Shown: positions 24,130 through 33,723, counted from the first letter of the stretch. The stretch is DNA of 64,000 bases from Massilia sp. MS-15 (GCF_020176695.1 NZ_JAIWIA010000038.1:86726-150725); one strand, 5' to 3'. Numbers and translations are program-made. Notes: generated by a model from the letters alone, not told the origin.

Positions 24130-24784
24130 CACGATCCTGGCGCCCGGATCCGGCTGGGACTGGCGCCGCCCGGTGGAGCTCAGGATCGACGTGGTGCACC
24201 GTCCCGAGGACCTGGGGCGCGAACTCGATGAGCTGTACCGCCGCATGCAGCGCCCTGGCCACCGGCTGCACGGGCTGGCCACGGTGCCGGTGGCGCCGGG
24301 CGATTATCCGGGCCTGGTGTTTCGCCACCGGGAAGCCGACGGCGAACACTATGTCTATGTGGAAGACGTCCAGCTGCGGCGCCTGGCCGGCTACACGGTG
24401 TTCAACCGCCTGGTGGAGCTGGACCGGCGCGCCGACCGCCACCTGCGCGCGCCGCATTCCAAGTATCGGCCGGCCTACCAGCGCCGCGGCCTCGCGAGTG
24501 CGGTCTACCGCTGGTGGCTGGACGGCGGTAACTGCCTGATCAGCGGCGCGCGCCAGTCGGCCGGCGCCCATGCGCTCTGGCGCTCGCTCGCGCGCCGGCG
24601 CGAACTGCTCTACGTGGCGCTGCGTGACAAGAAGCTGTGCCAGCAGGCGCCAGCTGTCGCGCATTCGCCGGGCGACGATTTCCATAGCCGGATGGTCCTG
24701 CTCGGGGACGGCTGGAGCACCGAGCGCCTGGTGTCCAGCGCCGGGATGCTGCCTTGTGAGGGCGGGCGCCCGGCCCCGGCCTGA
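24122..24784 (+). CDS. Putative GNAT-fold protein
   Basis: A 220-residue soluble protein. The middle section (HSKYRPAYQRRGLASAVYRW, then L-I-S-G-A-R-Q-S-A-G-A-H-A-L-W) has the order expected in GNAT acetyltransferases: a strand, a Q/R-x-x-G-x-A turn leading into a helix, then a strand and the 'sxgAhaLWrsL' helix. The Q-R-R-G-L-A turn would be the acetyl-CoA pyrophosphate loop. The N-terminal 100 residues are beta-rich. It overlaps the membrane protein gene and ends the stress island. The acetyltransferase call is tentative. Confidence 0.5.
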   Translation: MADTILAPGSGWDWRRPVELRIDVVHRPEDLGRELDELYRRMQRPGHRLHGLATVPVAPGDYPGLVFRHREADGEHYVYVEDVQLRRLAGYTVFNRLVELDRRADRHLRAPHSKYRPAYQRRGLASAVYRWWLDGGNCLISGARQSAGAHALWRSLARRRELLYVALRDKKLCQQAPAVAHSPGDDFHSRMVLLGDGWSTERLVSSAGMLPCEGGRPAPA

Positions 24785-24869
24785 ACTTGCCGCCGCGCTT
24801 CAAAATGTGCGGCAGCGCGCGGGCGATTGGCGCCATAATACGTGCTCGACATGCCCACCCAAGGACCCG

Positions 24870-25391
24870 ATGAGCACCAGCGCACGTACCGCCGCCGCCA
24901 AGGCCTACGAAGTCAGGAAGTCTCCCATCCACGGCAACGGCGTGTTCGCGCTCAGGCCGATCGCCGCCGGCGAGCGCATCATCGAATACCGGGGCGAGCG
25001 CATCAGCTGGGACGAGGCGACCGGGCGCGCGGCGCAGGCCGGCGGACCGGTCAACCACACCTTCTACTTCACGCTCGCCGATGGCCGCGTGATCGACGGC
25101 GGCAGCCGCGGCAACGCGGCGCGCTGGATCAACCATGCCTGCTCGCCCAACTGCGAGGCCTTCGAGGACGAGGGCCGGGTCTACATCCATGCGATGCGCG
25201 ACATCGAGCCAGGCGAGGAGTTGAACTACAATTACGCGTTGATCTATGACGAGCGCCACACGCCAGCGCTCAAGAAGCTGTTCGCCTGTCGCTGCGGCAC
25301 GCCGGGCTGTACCGGCACCATGCTGGCGCCGAAGAAGCGCAGCACGAGGCGCAGCGGGAAACGCCAGCACGACGATGCCGCCACCGCCTGA
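24870..25391 (+). CDS. SET-domain protein (putative protein lysine methyltransferase)
   Basis: A 173-residue SET protein. It starts with YEVRKSPIHGNGVFALRPI and has the SAM/catalytic motifs RWINHACSPNCEA (NHxCxPN) and G-E-E-L-N-Y-N-Y. A post-SET cysteine group C-R-C-G-T-P-G-C would bind zinc with the motif cysteine. The tail is Lys/Arg-rich. AAGGA precedes the ATG, and CATAAT (24831-24836) may be its -10. Small SET proteins of this kind are widespread in betaproteobacteria; the substrate is unknown. Confidence 0.85.
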   Translation: MSTSARTAAAKAYEVRKSPIHGNGVFALRPIAAGERIIEYRGERISWDEATGRAAQAGGPVNHTFYFTLADGRVIDGGSRGNAARWINHACSPNCEAFEDEGRVYIHAMRDIEPGEELNYNYALIYDERHTPALKKLFACRCGTPGCTGTMLAPKKRSTRRSGKRQHDDAATA

Positions 25392-25400
25392 AGGAGTCCG

Positions 25401-26594
25401 ATGAAACCCGTTGTCCGCAGCCTGCTCGAGACCGACCTGTACAAGTTCACCATGTGGCAGGCGCTGCTGCACAGCCATCCGGGCGCGAACGGGGAGTATG
25501 AATTCCGCTGCCGCAACGAGCCGGCCTATCCGCTGGCCGAGCTGAAGGAAGAGGTGGAGCGCGAGCTCGACCACCTGTGCTCGCTGATGTTCACCGAGGA
25601 TGAAGTAGCCTACCTGCGCGGCCTGCGCTTCATCAAGAGCGACTTTGCCGACTTCCTCACGCTGTTCCGCTTCCAGCGCAAGTTCATCCAGGTCGAGACC
25701 GACGGTCCGCACCTGCGCATCCGCGCCACCGGCCCGCTGGTGCACGTGATGGGCTTCGAGATCTTCGTCCTCTACATCGTCAACGAACTGTACTTCCGCC
25801 GCTTCGACCGCGAGGTGGCGCTGGCCGAGGCGCGGGTGCGGCTGCGCCAGAAGATCGACGAGCTGCGCGCCTTCGAACAGGAGCCGCCGCGCGCCACTCC
25901 TTTCGAGTTCTTCGACTTCGGCGTGCGCCGGCGCTTTTCCGGCGATTGGCAGGACGAAGTGGTGGCGACCCTGGCGCGCGAGCTGCCGCATTTCTTCAAG
26001 GGCACCTCGAACGTCTACCTGGCGAAGAAATACAAGCTGGTGCCGATCGGGACCATGGCCCACGAATACCTGCAGGCCTACCAGGCCTTCGGGGTGCGCC
26101 TGCGCGACTTCCAGACCGCCGCGCTGGAAGACTGGGTACAGGAATATCGGGGCGACCTGGGCACCGCGCTGACCGACGTGGTGGGCATGAACGGCTTCCT
26201 GCGCGACTTCGACCTGTATTTCGCCAAGCTGTTCGACGGCCTGCGCCATGATTCGGGCGATCCGGTGGAGTGGGGCGAGAAGGCGCTGGCGCACTACGCC
26301 CGCCTGCGCATCGACGCGCGCTCCAAGCGCATGGTGTTCTCGGACGCGCTGACCGTGCCCAAGGCGCTGGCCCTGTACCGCCACTTCGCCGACCGCACCA
26401 TGTGCGGCTTCGGCATCGGCACCAAGCTCACCAACGACACGCCTTATCCGGCGCTGAATATCGTCATGAAGCTCACCCGCTGCAACGGGCAGCCGGTGGC
26501 CAAGTTGTCCGACACGCCGGGCAAGTCGATGTGTACCGACGAGACCTTCCTGGCCTACCTGCGCCAGGTATTCGAGCACCCGGGCCCGGGCTGA
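25401..26594 (+). CDS. pncB: Nicotinate phosphoribosyltransferase
   Basis: A 397-residue enzyme that makes nicotinate mononucleotide from nicotinate, PRPP and ATP in the NAD salvage pathway. It starts L-L-E-T-D-L-Y-K-F-T-M, the standard PncB opening, contains P-I-G-T-M-A-H-E-Y with the phosphorylated histidine, and the GLRHDSGDPVEWGEKAL and FGIGTKLTND blocks. Length is typical. AAGGAG lies before the ATG, nine bases after the SET gene, so the two are probably co-transcribed. The stop abuts the stop of the convergent chemoreceptor gene. Confidence 0.96.
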   Translation: MKPVVRSLLETDLYKFTMWQALLHSHPGANGEYEFRCRNEPAYPLAELKEEVERELDHLCSLMFTEDEVAYLRGLRFIKSDFADFLTLFRFQRKFIQVETDGPHLRIRATGPLVHVMGFEIFVLYIVNELYFRRFDREVALAEARVRLRQKIDELRAFEQEPPRATPFEFFDFGVRRRFSGDWQDEVVATLARELPHFFKGTSNVYLAKKYKLVPIGTMAHEYLQAYQAFGVRLRDFQTAALEDWVQEYRGDLGTALTDVVGMNGFLRDFDLYFAKLFDGLRHDSGDPVEWGEKALAHYARLRIDARSKRMVFSDALTVPKALALYRHFADRTMCGFGIGTKLTNDTPYPALNIVMKLTRCNGQPVAKLSDTPGKSMCTDETFLAYLRQVFEHPGPG

Positions 26595-28181
26595 TCAGCG
26601 CAGCGCCAGCCGGGGCCGCGGGTCGCCTGCCGGTTCGTCCAGCTGGAAGGTGTTCACCACCGCCGCCAGCGCCTCCGCCTGCTGGCGCAGCGACTGCGCC
26701 GCCGCTGCCGCTTCTTCCACCAGCGCCGCATTCTGGACCGTCATCTCGTCCAGTCGCGCGATGGCGCCGTCGACACGCTCGATGTCGGCGCGCTGGACGC
26801 TGCTCGTGGTGCTGATCTGCGCCATGATGCCGCTGACGCGGTGCACGCCGTCGACCACCTGGCGGATCGTTGCGCCGGCTTCGCCCACCAGCACGGCGCC
26901 CATGCCGACCTTGGTCACCGAGTCCTCGATCAGCGCCTTGATCTCCTTGGCCGCGCCGGCGGAGCGCTGCGCCAGGTTGCGCACCTCGCTCGCCACGACC
27001 GCGAATCCGCGGCCCTGTTCGCCCGCGCGCGCGGCCTCGACCGCCGCGTTCAGCGCCAGGATGTTGGTCTGGAAAGCGATGCCGTCAATGACCGCGATGA
27101 TGTCGACGATCTTCTTCGAGGAAGCGTCGATCAGCGCCATCGTGCTGACCACTTGTTCCACCGCGGCGCCGCCCTTGACCGACATGCCCGACGCGCTGCC
27201 GGCCAGCTCGCTGGCCTGCGCCGCGTAATCGGCGTTCTGGCGCACCGATTCGATCAGGTGCCGCATGGCGCTCGCGACTTCTGCCAGCGCGGCGGCCTGG
27301 GTCTCGGTACGTGTCGACAGGTCGAGGTTGCCCGACGCAATCTGGACCGATGCCGAGGCGATCGCATCGGTTCCGCCGCGCACCTTGCCGACGATGGCGC
27401 TCAGGCCGTCGCGCATCGCGCTCATCGCGTACAGCAGGCTGGACGGACGGGCGCGGGTCGTGTCCACCGGGTGGTGCAGCTCGCCGCCGGCGATCGCCTG
27501 CGCCACCCGGGTGGCATAGGCCGGCTCGCCGCCGAGCTGGGCCAGCAGGCTGCGCACCAGCACCAGCGCCACCAGCACGCATAGCAGCACCGCGAGCGCG
27601 CTCAGGCCGGTGATCCAGTAGCGCGCCCCGGACGCCTCTGCCTTGGCCGTGTCGACCGCCGCGGCGGTGCGCGCCTGCAGCTGTTTCAGCAGCAGGTCGA
27701 TGTCGGCCACGATGCTCCGCCGCAGCGGGCTGCATTCCTCGACCAGGAAGCGGCCGAAGCCGTCCAGGTCGCCGCTGGCCAGGAAGGCGCGCGGCCGTTC
27801 CAGTTCGCGTGCCATCGCCAGCATGCCGGCCCGGACCTTGCCGTATTGCGCGTCGCCGCGCAGGCTCGGGTCGAGGCGGGCGAGGGCGGCCAGGTACTCG
27901 GCCTTGCGTGCGTCGACAAGGTCGAGTTCGCGCCGCGCCGCCGCCTCGTCCTTGAAGATATAGGCGTTACGGGCCGCGATACCGGTCTGGGCCAGTGCTT
28001 CGCGCGCGGCATACAAGGGTTCCAGTTCGCTGTTCCTGACCGCGTCGGCGCCGTGCAGTGCGGCTTCGATGCTGTTCACGCGCGATACCGAGAATGCGGC
28101 GAGGATGAGGGTGAGCGACAGGATCAGCGCAAATGCGGTGGTCAGCCTGCTCGCAATGCCGGCCTGATGAAGAAAGCGCAT
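26595..28181 (-). CDS. Methyl-accepting chemotaxis protein
   Basis: A 528-residue chemoreceptor. One transmembrane helix near residues 11-32, a periplasmic four-helix-bundle-type sensor (about 33-190), a second helix ([21 protein letters not shown]), a HAMP linker, then the signalling domain with the conserved hairpin tip [27 protein letters not shown] precedes the ATG. The last residues are Pro/Arg-rich and lack a NWETF-type CheR-docking pentapeptide. Ligand unknown. Confidence 0.92.
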   Translation of the reverse strand: MRFLHQAGIASRLTTAFALILSLTLILAAFSVSRVNSIEAALHGADAVRNSELEPLYAAREALAQTGIAARNAYIFKDEAAARRELDLVDARKAEYLAALARLDPSLRGDAQYGKVRAGMLAMARELERPRAFLASGDLDGFGRFLVEECSPLRRSIVADIDLLLKQLQARTAAAVDTAKAEASGARYWITGLSALAVLLCVLVALVLVRSLLAQLGGEPAYATRVAQAIAGGELHHPVDTTRARPSSLLYAMSAMRDGLSAIVGKVRGGTDAIASASVQIASGNLDLSTRTETQAAALAEVASAMRHLIESVRQNADYAAQASELAGSASGMSVKGGAAVEQVVSTMALIDASSKKIVDIIAVIDGIAFQTNILALNAAVEAARAGEQGRGFAVVASEVRNLAQRSAGAAKEIKALIEDSVTKVGMGAVLVGEAGATIRQVVDGVHRVSGIMAQISTTSSVQRADIERVDGAIARLDEMTVQNAALVEEAAAAAQSLRQQAEALAAVVNTFQLDEPAGDPRPRLALR

Positions 28182-28332
28182 GGTAGCCTTCTATGTAAAG
28201 ACAAAAAAAGTTGATAAAAGACCAAGATGAAATGAGGAATTCGGTCCTGATTATGCACTAAGAATTTCCCATTGGCAATTAAATATGATGTATTTGTTGG
28301 TAAGGGAAACTAATCTCTGGAATGCGTGTTTT

Positions 28333-28363
28333 AAATGATGAATTTCGTCATTTCGGGTATACT
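28333..28363 (+). promoter_or_regulatory. Promoter with overlapping imperfect palindrome
   Basis: In an A/T-rich 206-base divergent region, AAATGATGAATTTCGTCATTT is an imperfect palindrome (arms AAATGA/TCATTT) lying just upstream of TATACT at 28358-28363. The next ATG is at 28388. This is a plausible operator for autoregulation by the HTH protein encoded there. The -35 hexamer is poor. Confidence 0.4.
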
Positions 28364-28387
28364 TCCACCGGATAACCAGGACAGCCA

Positions 28388-29137
28388 ATGCAGAGCAAGT
28401 TCACCGAAGAGGATCCGATCCTCACTACCAGCGCCGCGGCCCGCATGCTGGGTGTCGCGACCAGTACCGTCCAGCTGTGGATGGAAAGTGGCGCCATCCC
28501 CTCATGGAAGACGCCGGGTGGCCACCGCCGCACCCGCCGGAGCACGATCCAGGCCATGCTGGACCGTACCGGTCCGCTGTCGGGCTCCCTGTCCGGCGAA
28601 ACCCTGGTGCAGGCGCCGACCGATCCCGAATTCCTCCTGCAGGGAGACGAAACCTATCCGGCCGCAGCCGACGAAGCGCGCCGCCTGGCCGCGCTGGCGG
28701 CATCCGGCCTGGTCGACAGTCCGCAGGAGGAGCGCTTCAACCGCATCGTGCGGCTGGCGGCCACCGTGACCGGTTCGCCGATCGCGCTGGTATCGCTGCT
28801 CACCGCGCGTCGCCAGTGGTTCAAGGCGCGCATCGGCCTGGGTCCGCAGGAAACCCCGCGCGAATGGGCCTTCTGTTCGCATGCCATCCTGCAGGATGCA
28901 CCCTTCATGGTCGAAGATGCCGCCACCGACGAACGTTTCCGCGAGAACCCGCTGGTGCTGGCCGAGCCGCATATCCGCTTCTACGCGGGGGTACCGCTGC
29001 GCGACCGCAGCGGCCTGCCAATGGGTACATTGTGCGTGATCGACCGCGAGCCGCGCCGCCTGCGCTCGGCCGAGCTGCAGGCACTGTGCGACCTCGCGGA
29101 CATCGCCTCGTCCGAGTTCCAGTCCAAGCGCGCGTAA
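28388..29137 (+). CDS. HTH (excisionase/MerR-like) and GAF domain regulator
   Basis: A 249-residue fusion. Residues 13-60 read as a MerR/excisionase-type winged helix (LTTSAAARMLGVATSTVQLW, then T-P-G-G-H-R-R-T-R-R). After a linker, residues 95-245 form a GAF domain of the kind found before sensor kinases (EERFNRIVRLAATVTGSPIALVSL, then FCSHAIL and FYAGVPLRDRSGLPMGTLCVID). A DNA-binding domain joined directly to GAF suggests a one-component sensor. Preceded by its own promoter with a palindrome. Start uncertain within a few codons; only a weak AGGA lies upstream. Confidence 0.8.
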   Translation: MQSKFTEEDPILTTSAAARMLGVATSTVQLWMESGAIPSWKTPGGHRRTRRSTIQAMLDRTGPLSGSLSGETLVQAPTDPEFLLQGDETYPAAADEARRLAALAASGLVDSPQEERFNRIVRLAATVTGSPIALVSLLTARRQWFKARIGLGPQETPREWAFCSHAILQDAPFMVEDAATDERFRENPLVLAEPHIRFYAGVPLRDRSGLPMGTLCVIDREPRRLRSAELQALCDLADIASSEFQSKRA

Positions 29138-29228
29138 GGGCCGGGCCGCAGCTGCAACAAAGCGCGACAATCGGGCGGGAGTGTTCGGTTATGCTGTCTG
29201 GCGTTTCGTCAACCACCAGGGAAGCGCC

Positions 29229-29642
29229 ATGAAATTCGCTGCCGTTTTGCTGTCCGTCGCCGCCGTGATCCAGCCTGCCGGCGCCCAGGAGCCCGCCGGC
29301 GCCGTCCAGGCCGCAAGCGCCGCGGCCGCAACCTGGCTGGCCATGGCGGACGAGGGCAAGTATGCCGACAGCTGGAGCCAGGGCGCGAGCGAGCTCCGCG
29401 CCGCCGTCAGCCAGGAACAGTGGAACGCGGCCCTGCGCAGCGCGCGCACGCCGCTTGGCGCCGTCAAGTCGCGCAAGCTCGCCTCCAGCCGCTACACCCG
29501 CTCGTTACCGGGTGCCCCCGACGGCCACTATGTGGTGCTGCAGTACCAGACCGAGTTCAAGGCCCGCAGCAGCATCGAGACCGTGATCCCGATGCGCGAG
29601 GCGGATGGCAGCTGGAAGGTGTCGGGCTATTTCATCCAGTAA
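29229..29642 (+). CDS. DUF4019 secreted protein
   Basis: A 137-residue protein with a Sec signal peptide (MKFAAVLLSVAAVIQPAGAQ). The mature part matches DUF4019: A-A-A-T-W-L-A-M-A-D-E-G-K-Y-A-D-S-W-S near the start, G-H-Y-V-V-L-Q-Y-Q-T-E-F and a final S-W-K-V-S-G-Y-F-I. AGGGAAG precedes the ATG at 29229. Periplasmic; function unknown. Confidence 0.82.
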   Translation: MKFAAVLLSVAAVIQPAGAQEPAGAVQAASAAAATWLAMADEGKYADSWSQGASELRAAVSQEQWNAALRSARTPLGAVKSRKLASSRYTRSLPGAPDGHYVVLQYQTEFKARSSIETVIPMREADGSWKVSGYFIQ

Positions 29643-29645
29643 GGG

Positions 29646-30716
29646 CTAGAAACTGCCGCCCACCAGCTTCCACAGCTGGGTCGGCAGCGCGGGCGGCGCG
29701 TCCGGCTTGAAGAAGGCCGAGTCCTGGATGTGCGAGGCGGTGAGGTAGACCGTGCCGTCCGGGCCCTGGGTGAAGGTATCGGGCCAGCGCAGGCGCGGGT
29801 CCTGCACCAGGATGCGCGGCGCACCCGACGGCCCGGCATCGAGGTCGCGCACCTTCACCGCATCGTCTTCCACGGCGCTGAGCAGCATCTTGTTGCTGCC
29901 GCGCGGGATCAGGAGGCCGTCGGACACGCCGTTGCGGCCATATTCTTCGACCTCGTCCCCGACATCCTCGCCGCGCAGGCCCTTGCCGGTCAGGACGCTG
30001 GTGGCGATGCGGTACAGGGTGTCGCCCTTGATCGCCTGCCAGTACAGCCACTGGCCGTCGTCCGACAGGGCGATGCCGTCGGCCGAGAATTCCACGCCGC
30101 GTCCGTCCGGGCGGCGCAGCTCCCGGCCGTCGGCGGTGACCACCAGGCCCTTCCTCATCTGGGTCGATGGGTGGCCGTCCAGCAGGCGCACGGTCTTGCC
30201 GGCGTCCAGGTCGAGCACCAGCAGGGCGCCGACCACGCCGGAATCGGTGATGAAGGCGTACTTGCCGTCCTTCGAGAAGCGCACGTCGTTCAGGTAGGAG
30301 CCCTGCGGAGCGGCGTCCTCGTCGAACACGATGCTGCGGGTGACGCGGTCGTCCGCCAGCGCGACCTGTACCAGCTTGGCGCCGCCGGAGACCAGGTGGG
30401 CCTGGGCCGGGGCGGCCGGGTCCAGTACCCACAGGCTGCCGCGGCCGTCGGCCATGATGCTCTGCACGCAGACCCAGTGCCGGTCCGGCTCCAGCTCGTC
30501 CTTGCGTGCGTTGCGCCAGGCGTTCCAGCCAGCGTCGGGGTAGGGACGCAGGCTGCCATCCTGGCGCAGCTCGGCCACCGATACGGCGCTGTCCTCGGTC
30601 CAGCGCGGGAAATTCACGAAGAGCCGGCCGTCTTCGGAGACCGAAACGCCGGTCACCTGGTGGTCGAAGGCGGCCACCTGCTCGATGGCCCATCCGCTTG
30701 TATCATCCCTGTTCAT
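29646..30716 (-). CDS. Major royal jelly protein/Yellow-like beta-propeller protein
   Basis: A 356-residue six-bladed propeller protein of the MRJP/Yellow family. Visible blades include VTGVSVSEDGRLFVNFPRW, G-S-L-W-V-L-D-P-A, SYLNDVRFSKDGKYAFITDSG and W-P-D-T-F-T-Q-G-P-D-G-T-V-Y-L-T. No signal peptide is seen, unlike many relatives. Its ATG overlaps the topoisomerase IB stop by four bases, so it is translated from that transcript. Bacterial members are uncharacterised; some relatives act on small aromatic or sugar-lactone substrates. Confidence 0.82.
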   Translation of the reverse strand: MNRDDTSGWAIEQVAAFDHQVTGVSVSEDGRLFVNFPRWTEDSAVSVAELRQDGSLRPYPDAGWNAWRNARKDELEPDRHWVCVQSIMADGRGSLWVLDPAAPAQAHLVSGGAKLVQVALADDRVTRSIVFDEDAAPQGSYLNDVRFSKDGKYAFITDSGVVGALLVLDLDAGKTVRLLDGHPSTQMRKGLVVTADGRELRRPDGRGVEFSADGIALSDDGQWLYWQAIKGDTLYRIATSVLTGKGLRGEDVGDEVEEYGRNGVSDGLLIPRGSNKMLLSAVEDDAVKVRDLDAGPSGAPRILVQDPRLRWPDTFTQGPDGTVYLTASHIQDSAFFKPDAPPALPTQLWKLVGGSF

Positions 30717-31906
30717 GCGCTTCCTCTCATTGTCTGTGCGGCCGCGCGGCGCGGGCCACGCTTGCGCGCCCCCTCCCGCCGCTCCCTTTCCTTGTTCTTC
30801 ACCCGCTCCTGCTCCTGCTCCTGCTCATGGCGCAGGCGCTGCTGCAGCATGGCCAGCACCGCCGCTTCTTCCGGCTGCAGGGCATGCAGGTCGTCCAGCA
30901 GTTCCTGCTCGGTGCGTTCGCGCAGGCTTTCCAGTACCGTGCCTTCCAGGTAGGCGTCCAGCACCACCGGATGCACATAGCACTTGCGGCACACCGAGGG
31001 CGTATTGCCGAGTTTCTCGGCCACCGACTCGATCGCGCGCACGATGTTCTTCTTGGCCTGGGCTTCGGAATCGAACTTCTCGAATTCCTGCAGGGCCAGC
31101 GCCGCCAGCACCGTGCCCGACCAGGTGCGGAAATCCTTGGCGGTATAGTCTTCACCGGTGATGGCGCGCAGGTAGTCGTTGACGTCGCTTGAATCGATGC
31201 TGCGGGTTTCGCCCTCGTCGTCCACGTACTGGAACAGTTCCTGTCCTGGCAGGTCGCGCGCGCGGCGGATGATGCGCGCCACGCGCCGGTCATGCACCTG
31301 CACCTTGTGGTACACGCCGCTCTTGCCGCGAAAGCGGAACTCGACCTCGCTGCCGTCCACCTTGACATGGCGGTTGCGCAGTGTGGTCAGGCCGAAGGAC
31401 TTGTTGGTGCGCGCGTATTCCTCGTTCCCGACCCGCATCATGGTCGCTTCCAGCAGGTAGACGATGGTGGCCAGCATCTTCTCGCGCGGCATGCCGGGCA
31501 GGGACAGGGCCCGGTCGACCTCCGTGCGGATCGCGGGCAGGGCCTGGCCGAAGCTCAGCATGCGCTCGTACTTCACTTCGTCGCGCACGGCGCGCCATTT
31601 CGGGTGGTAACGGTATTGCTTGCGGCCGCGCGCGTCGCGGCCGGTGGCCTGCAGGTGGCCGTTGGCCTGGGAACAGATCCAGACGTCGGTCCAGGCGGGC
31701 GGGATCACGAGCGACTTGATGCGCCTGATCGTTGCCTCGTCGGTCACCGGGTCGCCGGCGGCGTCGAGGTAGCGAAACCCGTCTCCCTGCCGTTCGCGCC
31801 GGATGCCGGGCCGGTCGTCATGGACGTAGCGCAGGCCCGCGGCCCTGGCGGCGGCAGGCGGGTCGCTGAGTGGCGCGGCGGCGCTGGCGTGTTCTTCGCT
31901 GGGCAT
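30713..31906 (-). CDS. DNA topoisomerase IB (poxvirus type)
   Basis: A 397-residue type IB topoisomerase that relaxes supercoils through a 3'-phosphotyrosine. The N-terminal domain contains GLRYVHDDRPGIRR and PPAWTDVWIC. The catalytic domain has R-V-G-N-E-E-Y-A-R-T-N-K-S-F-G-L-T-T-L, GKSGVYHKVQV, KDFRTWSGTVLAALAL with the second arginine, and the nucleophile region S-V-C-R-K-C-Y-V-H-P. The last 40 residues are a Glu/Arg-rich tail. Co-transcribed with the MRJP-like gene. A lone bacterial topoisomerase IB usually supplements the essential enzymes. Confidence 0.92.
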   Translation of the reverse strand: MPSEEHASAAAPLSDPPAAARAAGLRYVHDDRPGIRRERQGDGFRYLDAAGDPVTDEATIRRIKSLVIPPAWTDVWICSQANGHLQATGRDARGRKQYRYHPKWRAVRDEVKYERMLSFGQALPAIRTEVDRALSLPGMPREKMLATIVYLLEATMMRVGNEEYARTNKSFGLTTLRNRHVKVDGSEVEFRFRGKSGVYHKVQVHDRRVARIIRRARDLPGQELFQYVDDEGETRSIDSSDVNDYLRAITGEDYTAKDFRTWSGTVLAALALQEFEKFDSEAQAKKNIVRAIESVAEKLGNTPSVCRKCYVHPVVLDAYLEGTVLESLRERTEQELLDDLHALQPEEAAVLAMLQQRLRHEQEQEQERVKNKERERREGARKRGPRRAAAQTMRGSA

Positions 31907-31999
31907 GGTATGGCTTTTTCGCTGTGGGGTCGCCCGATCCTACCCCGTCGCCGCAGCCGCCACCGTTAGGAAGATAACGTAGTCCCGCCCAAGGAAGGC

Positions 32000-33649
32000 C
32001 TAGTGTCCGCCCCTGGAGCGGTAGCGCGCCTCGACCAGGTCGATTTCCTGCACCAGGCGGCGCGCCGTTTCGTCGGACAGCTGGTTGTGGCGCGCCATGT
32101 GCAGCAGCACCTGGCGTTCGGCGTTCAGGGCCGCCAGGCGATAGTGTCGTTCGGCTTCCTCGGCCACCCGCGCGCGCGCCGGATGCAGGCCGTCGCTGCT
32201 GCCACCGCCAAGACGGTGCTGGTACAGGCCGCGCACCTGTTCCGCCGCGCTGGCGTGGATCTCGGCATCCTGTTCGTCGAGAAGCCGGGGCGGGCCGGCC
32301 CGGTCGATCGCGCCCAGTGCCGCCAGCGTCGCCGCCTGGCGCGCCTGCTCTTCCTCGGCCTCGGCCGCGGTCTCCGGCGGCAGTTCGAGCCCGCGCAGCA
32401 GGCGTGGCAGGGCGACGCTGGCCACCACCAGCGAGACCACGATCACGGCGCTGGCCAGGAACACGGCGAGGTCGCGTCCCGGGAAGGGTTCGCCGCCGGG
32501 CATGGCCAGCGGCAGGGTCAGGATGCCGGCCAGGGTAATCGCGCCGCGCACCCCGGCCAGCGAGGTGGCGAAGATCAGGCGCTTGCGCGGCATGATGCCC
32601 TCGCGGCCGTTGCGCAGCGCCAGCATGCGCGAGGCCCGCAGCGACACCCACACCCAGGCCAGGCGCAGCAGGATCAGGCTCAGGCTGATCAGGAGCGCGT
32701 TACCGGCCAGCCACCAGATATCGCGCGGCTCCGGCAGGTCCGGGCCATGCAGGGCGGCGCGCACGATGTCCGGCAACTGTTCGCCCAGCAGCACGAACAT
32801 CACGCCGTTGAGCGCGAACTGCACGGTGTCCCACACCACGTTGCGGCGGATCCGGGTGGTGGCCAGCGCGCGGCCGCTCAGCTCCACATAGCTCATCGTG
32901 ATGCCGGCCGCCACCGCGGCCAGGATGCCGGACGCGCCAATGTGCTCGGCCACGATGTAGGCGCCGAAAGGCAGCAGCAGGTTGAGCAGGATCGAGGCGC
33001 CGGCTTCCTCGCCGAAGTGCCTGGCCAGCAGCCGCTGCGCGATGCCCATGGCCAGGGTGAGCAGCACACCGCTGGCGATGCCGGCCAGCGCCACCCACAC
33101 GAAGGTCAGGGCCGCGCTGGACAGCGAGAAGGTGCCGGTGAGGGTGGCCGCCACCGCGAAGCGGAAGCACACCAGGCCGCTGGCATCGTTGAGCAGGGAT
33201 TCGCCTTCCAGGATGTGCATCAGGCGCGGCGGGATCGGCACCCGCGCCGCGATCGAGCCCACCGCCACCGGGTCGGTCGGGGCCAGGATCGCGGCCAGCG
33301 CGAACGAGACCGCCAGCGGCAGCTCGGGGACCAGCCAGTGGATCAGGAAGCCGGCTCCCAGCACGGTGAACAGTACCAGACCCAGCGCCAGTTCCAGGAT
33401 CACGCCCTTGTCGCGCAACAGGCCGACCTTGGGGATGCGCCAGCCGTCCAGGAACAGCAGCGGCGGCAGGAACAGGATGAAGAAGGTATGCGGCTCCAGG
33501 CGCACCGGGTGCCAGCCCAGGCCGGCGATCGCGGCGCCCAGGGCGATCTGCACCAGCGGCAGGGGAAGGGCAATCGGCAACAGCCGCACCAGGTAGCCGC
33601 TTGCCACCACCGCCAGCAGCATGGCCAGCACGACCCCGACTTCACCCAT
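32000..33649 (-). CDS. Na+/H+ antiporter (CPA1 family)
   Basis: A 549-residue polytopic transporter with 12 or so hydrophobic segments in the first 420 residues. CPA1 motifs: FFILFLPPLLFLDGWRIP, ILAPTDPVAVGSI with the cation-binding Asp pair, and EGESLLNDASGLVCFR. A cytoplasmic tail of about 130 residues is helical and charged. Exchanges cytoplasmic Na+ (or K+) for H+. Single-gene unit between the topoisomerase operon and a hybrid kinase. Confidence 0.92.
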   Translation of the reverse strand: MGEVGVVLAMLLAVVASGYLVRLLPIALPLPLVQIALGAAIAGLGWHPVRLEPHTFFILFLPPLLFLDGWRIPKVGLLRDKGVILELALGLVLFTVLGAGFLIHWLVPELPLAVSFALAAILAPTDPVAVGSIAARVPIPPRLMHILEGESLLNDASGLVCFRFAVAATLTGTFSLSSAALTFVWVALAGIASGVLLTLAMGIAQRLLARHFGEEAGASILLNLLLPFGAYIVAEHIGASGILAAVAAGITMSYVELSGRALATTRIRRNVVWDTVQFALNGVMFVLLGEQLPDIVRAALHGPDLPEPRDIWWLAGNALLISLSLILLRLAWVWVSLRASRMLALRNGREGIMPRKRLIFATSLAGVRGAITLAGILTLPLAMPGGEPFPGRDLAVFLASAVIVVSLVVASVALPRLLRGLELPPETAAEAEEEQARQAATLAALGAIDRAGPPRLLDEQDAEIHASAAEQVRGLYQHRLGGGSSDGLHPARARVAEEAERHYRLAALNAERQVLLHMARHNQLSDETARRLVQEIDLVEARYRSRGGH

Positions 33650-33723
33650 CTGCGCGCTCCTGTAGGGAAAACCGGATGATAAGGTATCGGCCCGGCCGGC
33701 GTCGCCCCAGGGCCGCGCCGCCC

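Noticed and set aside
32003..33679. A plus-strand frame opposite the Na+/H+ antiporter
   Set aside because: The translation is Gln/Arg/His-rich, typical of antisense frames, while the minus strand encodes clear transmembrane segments.
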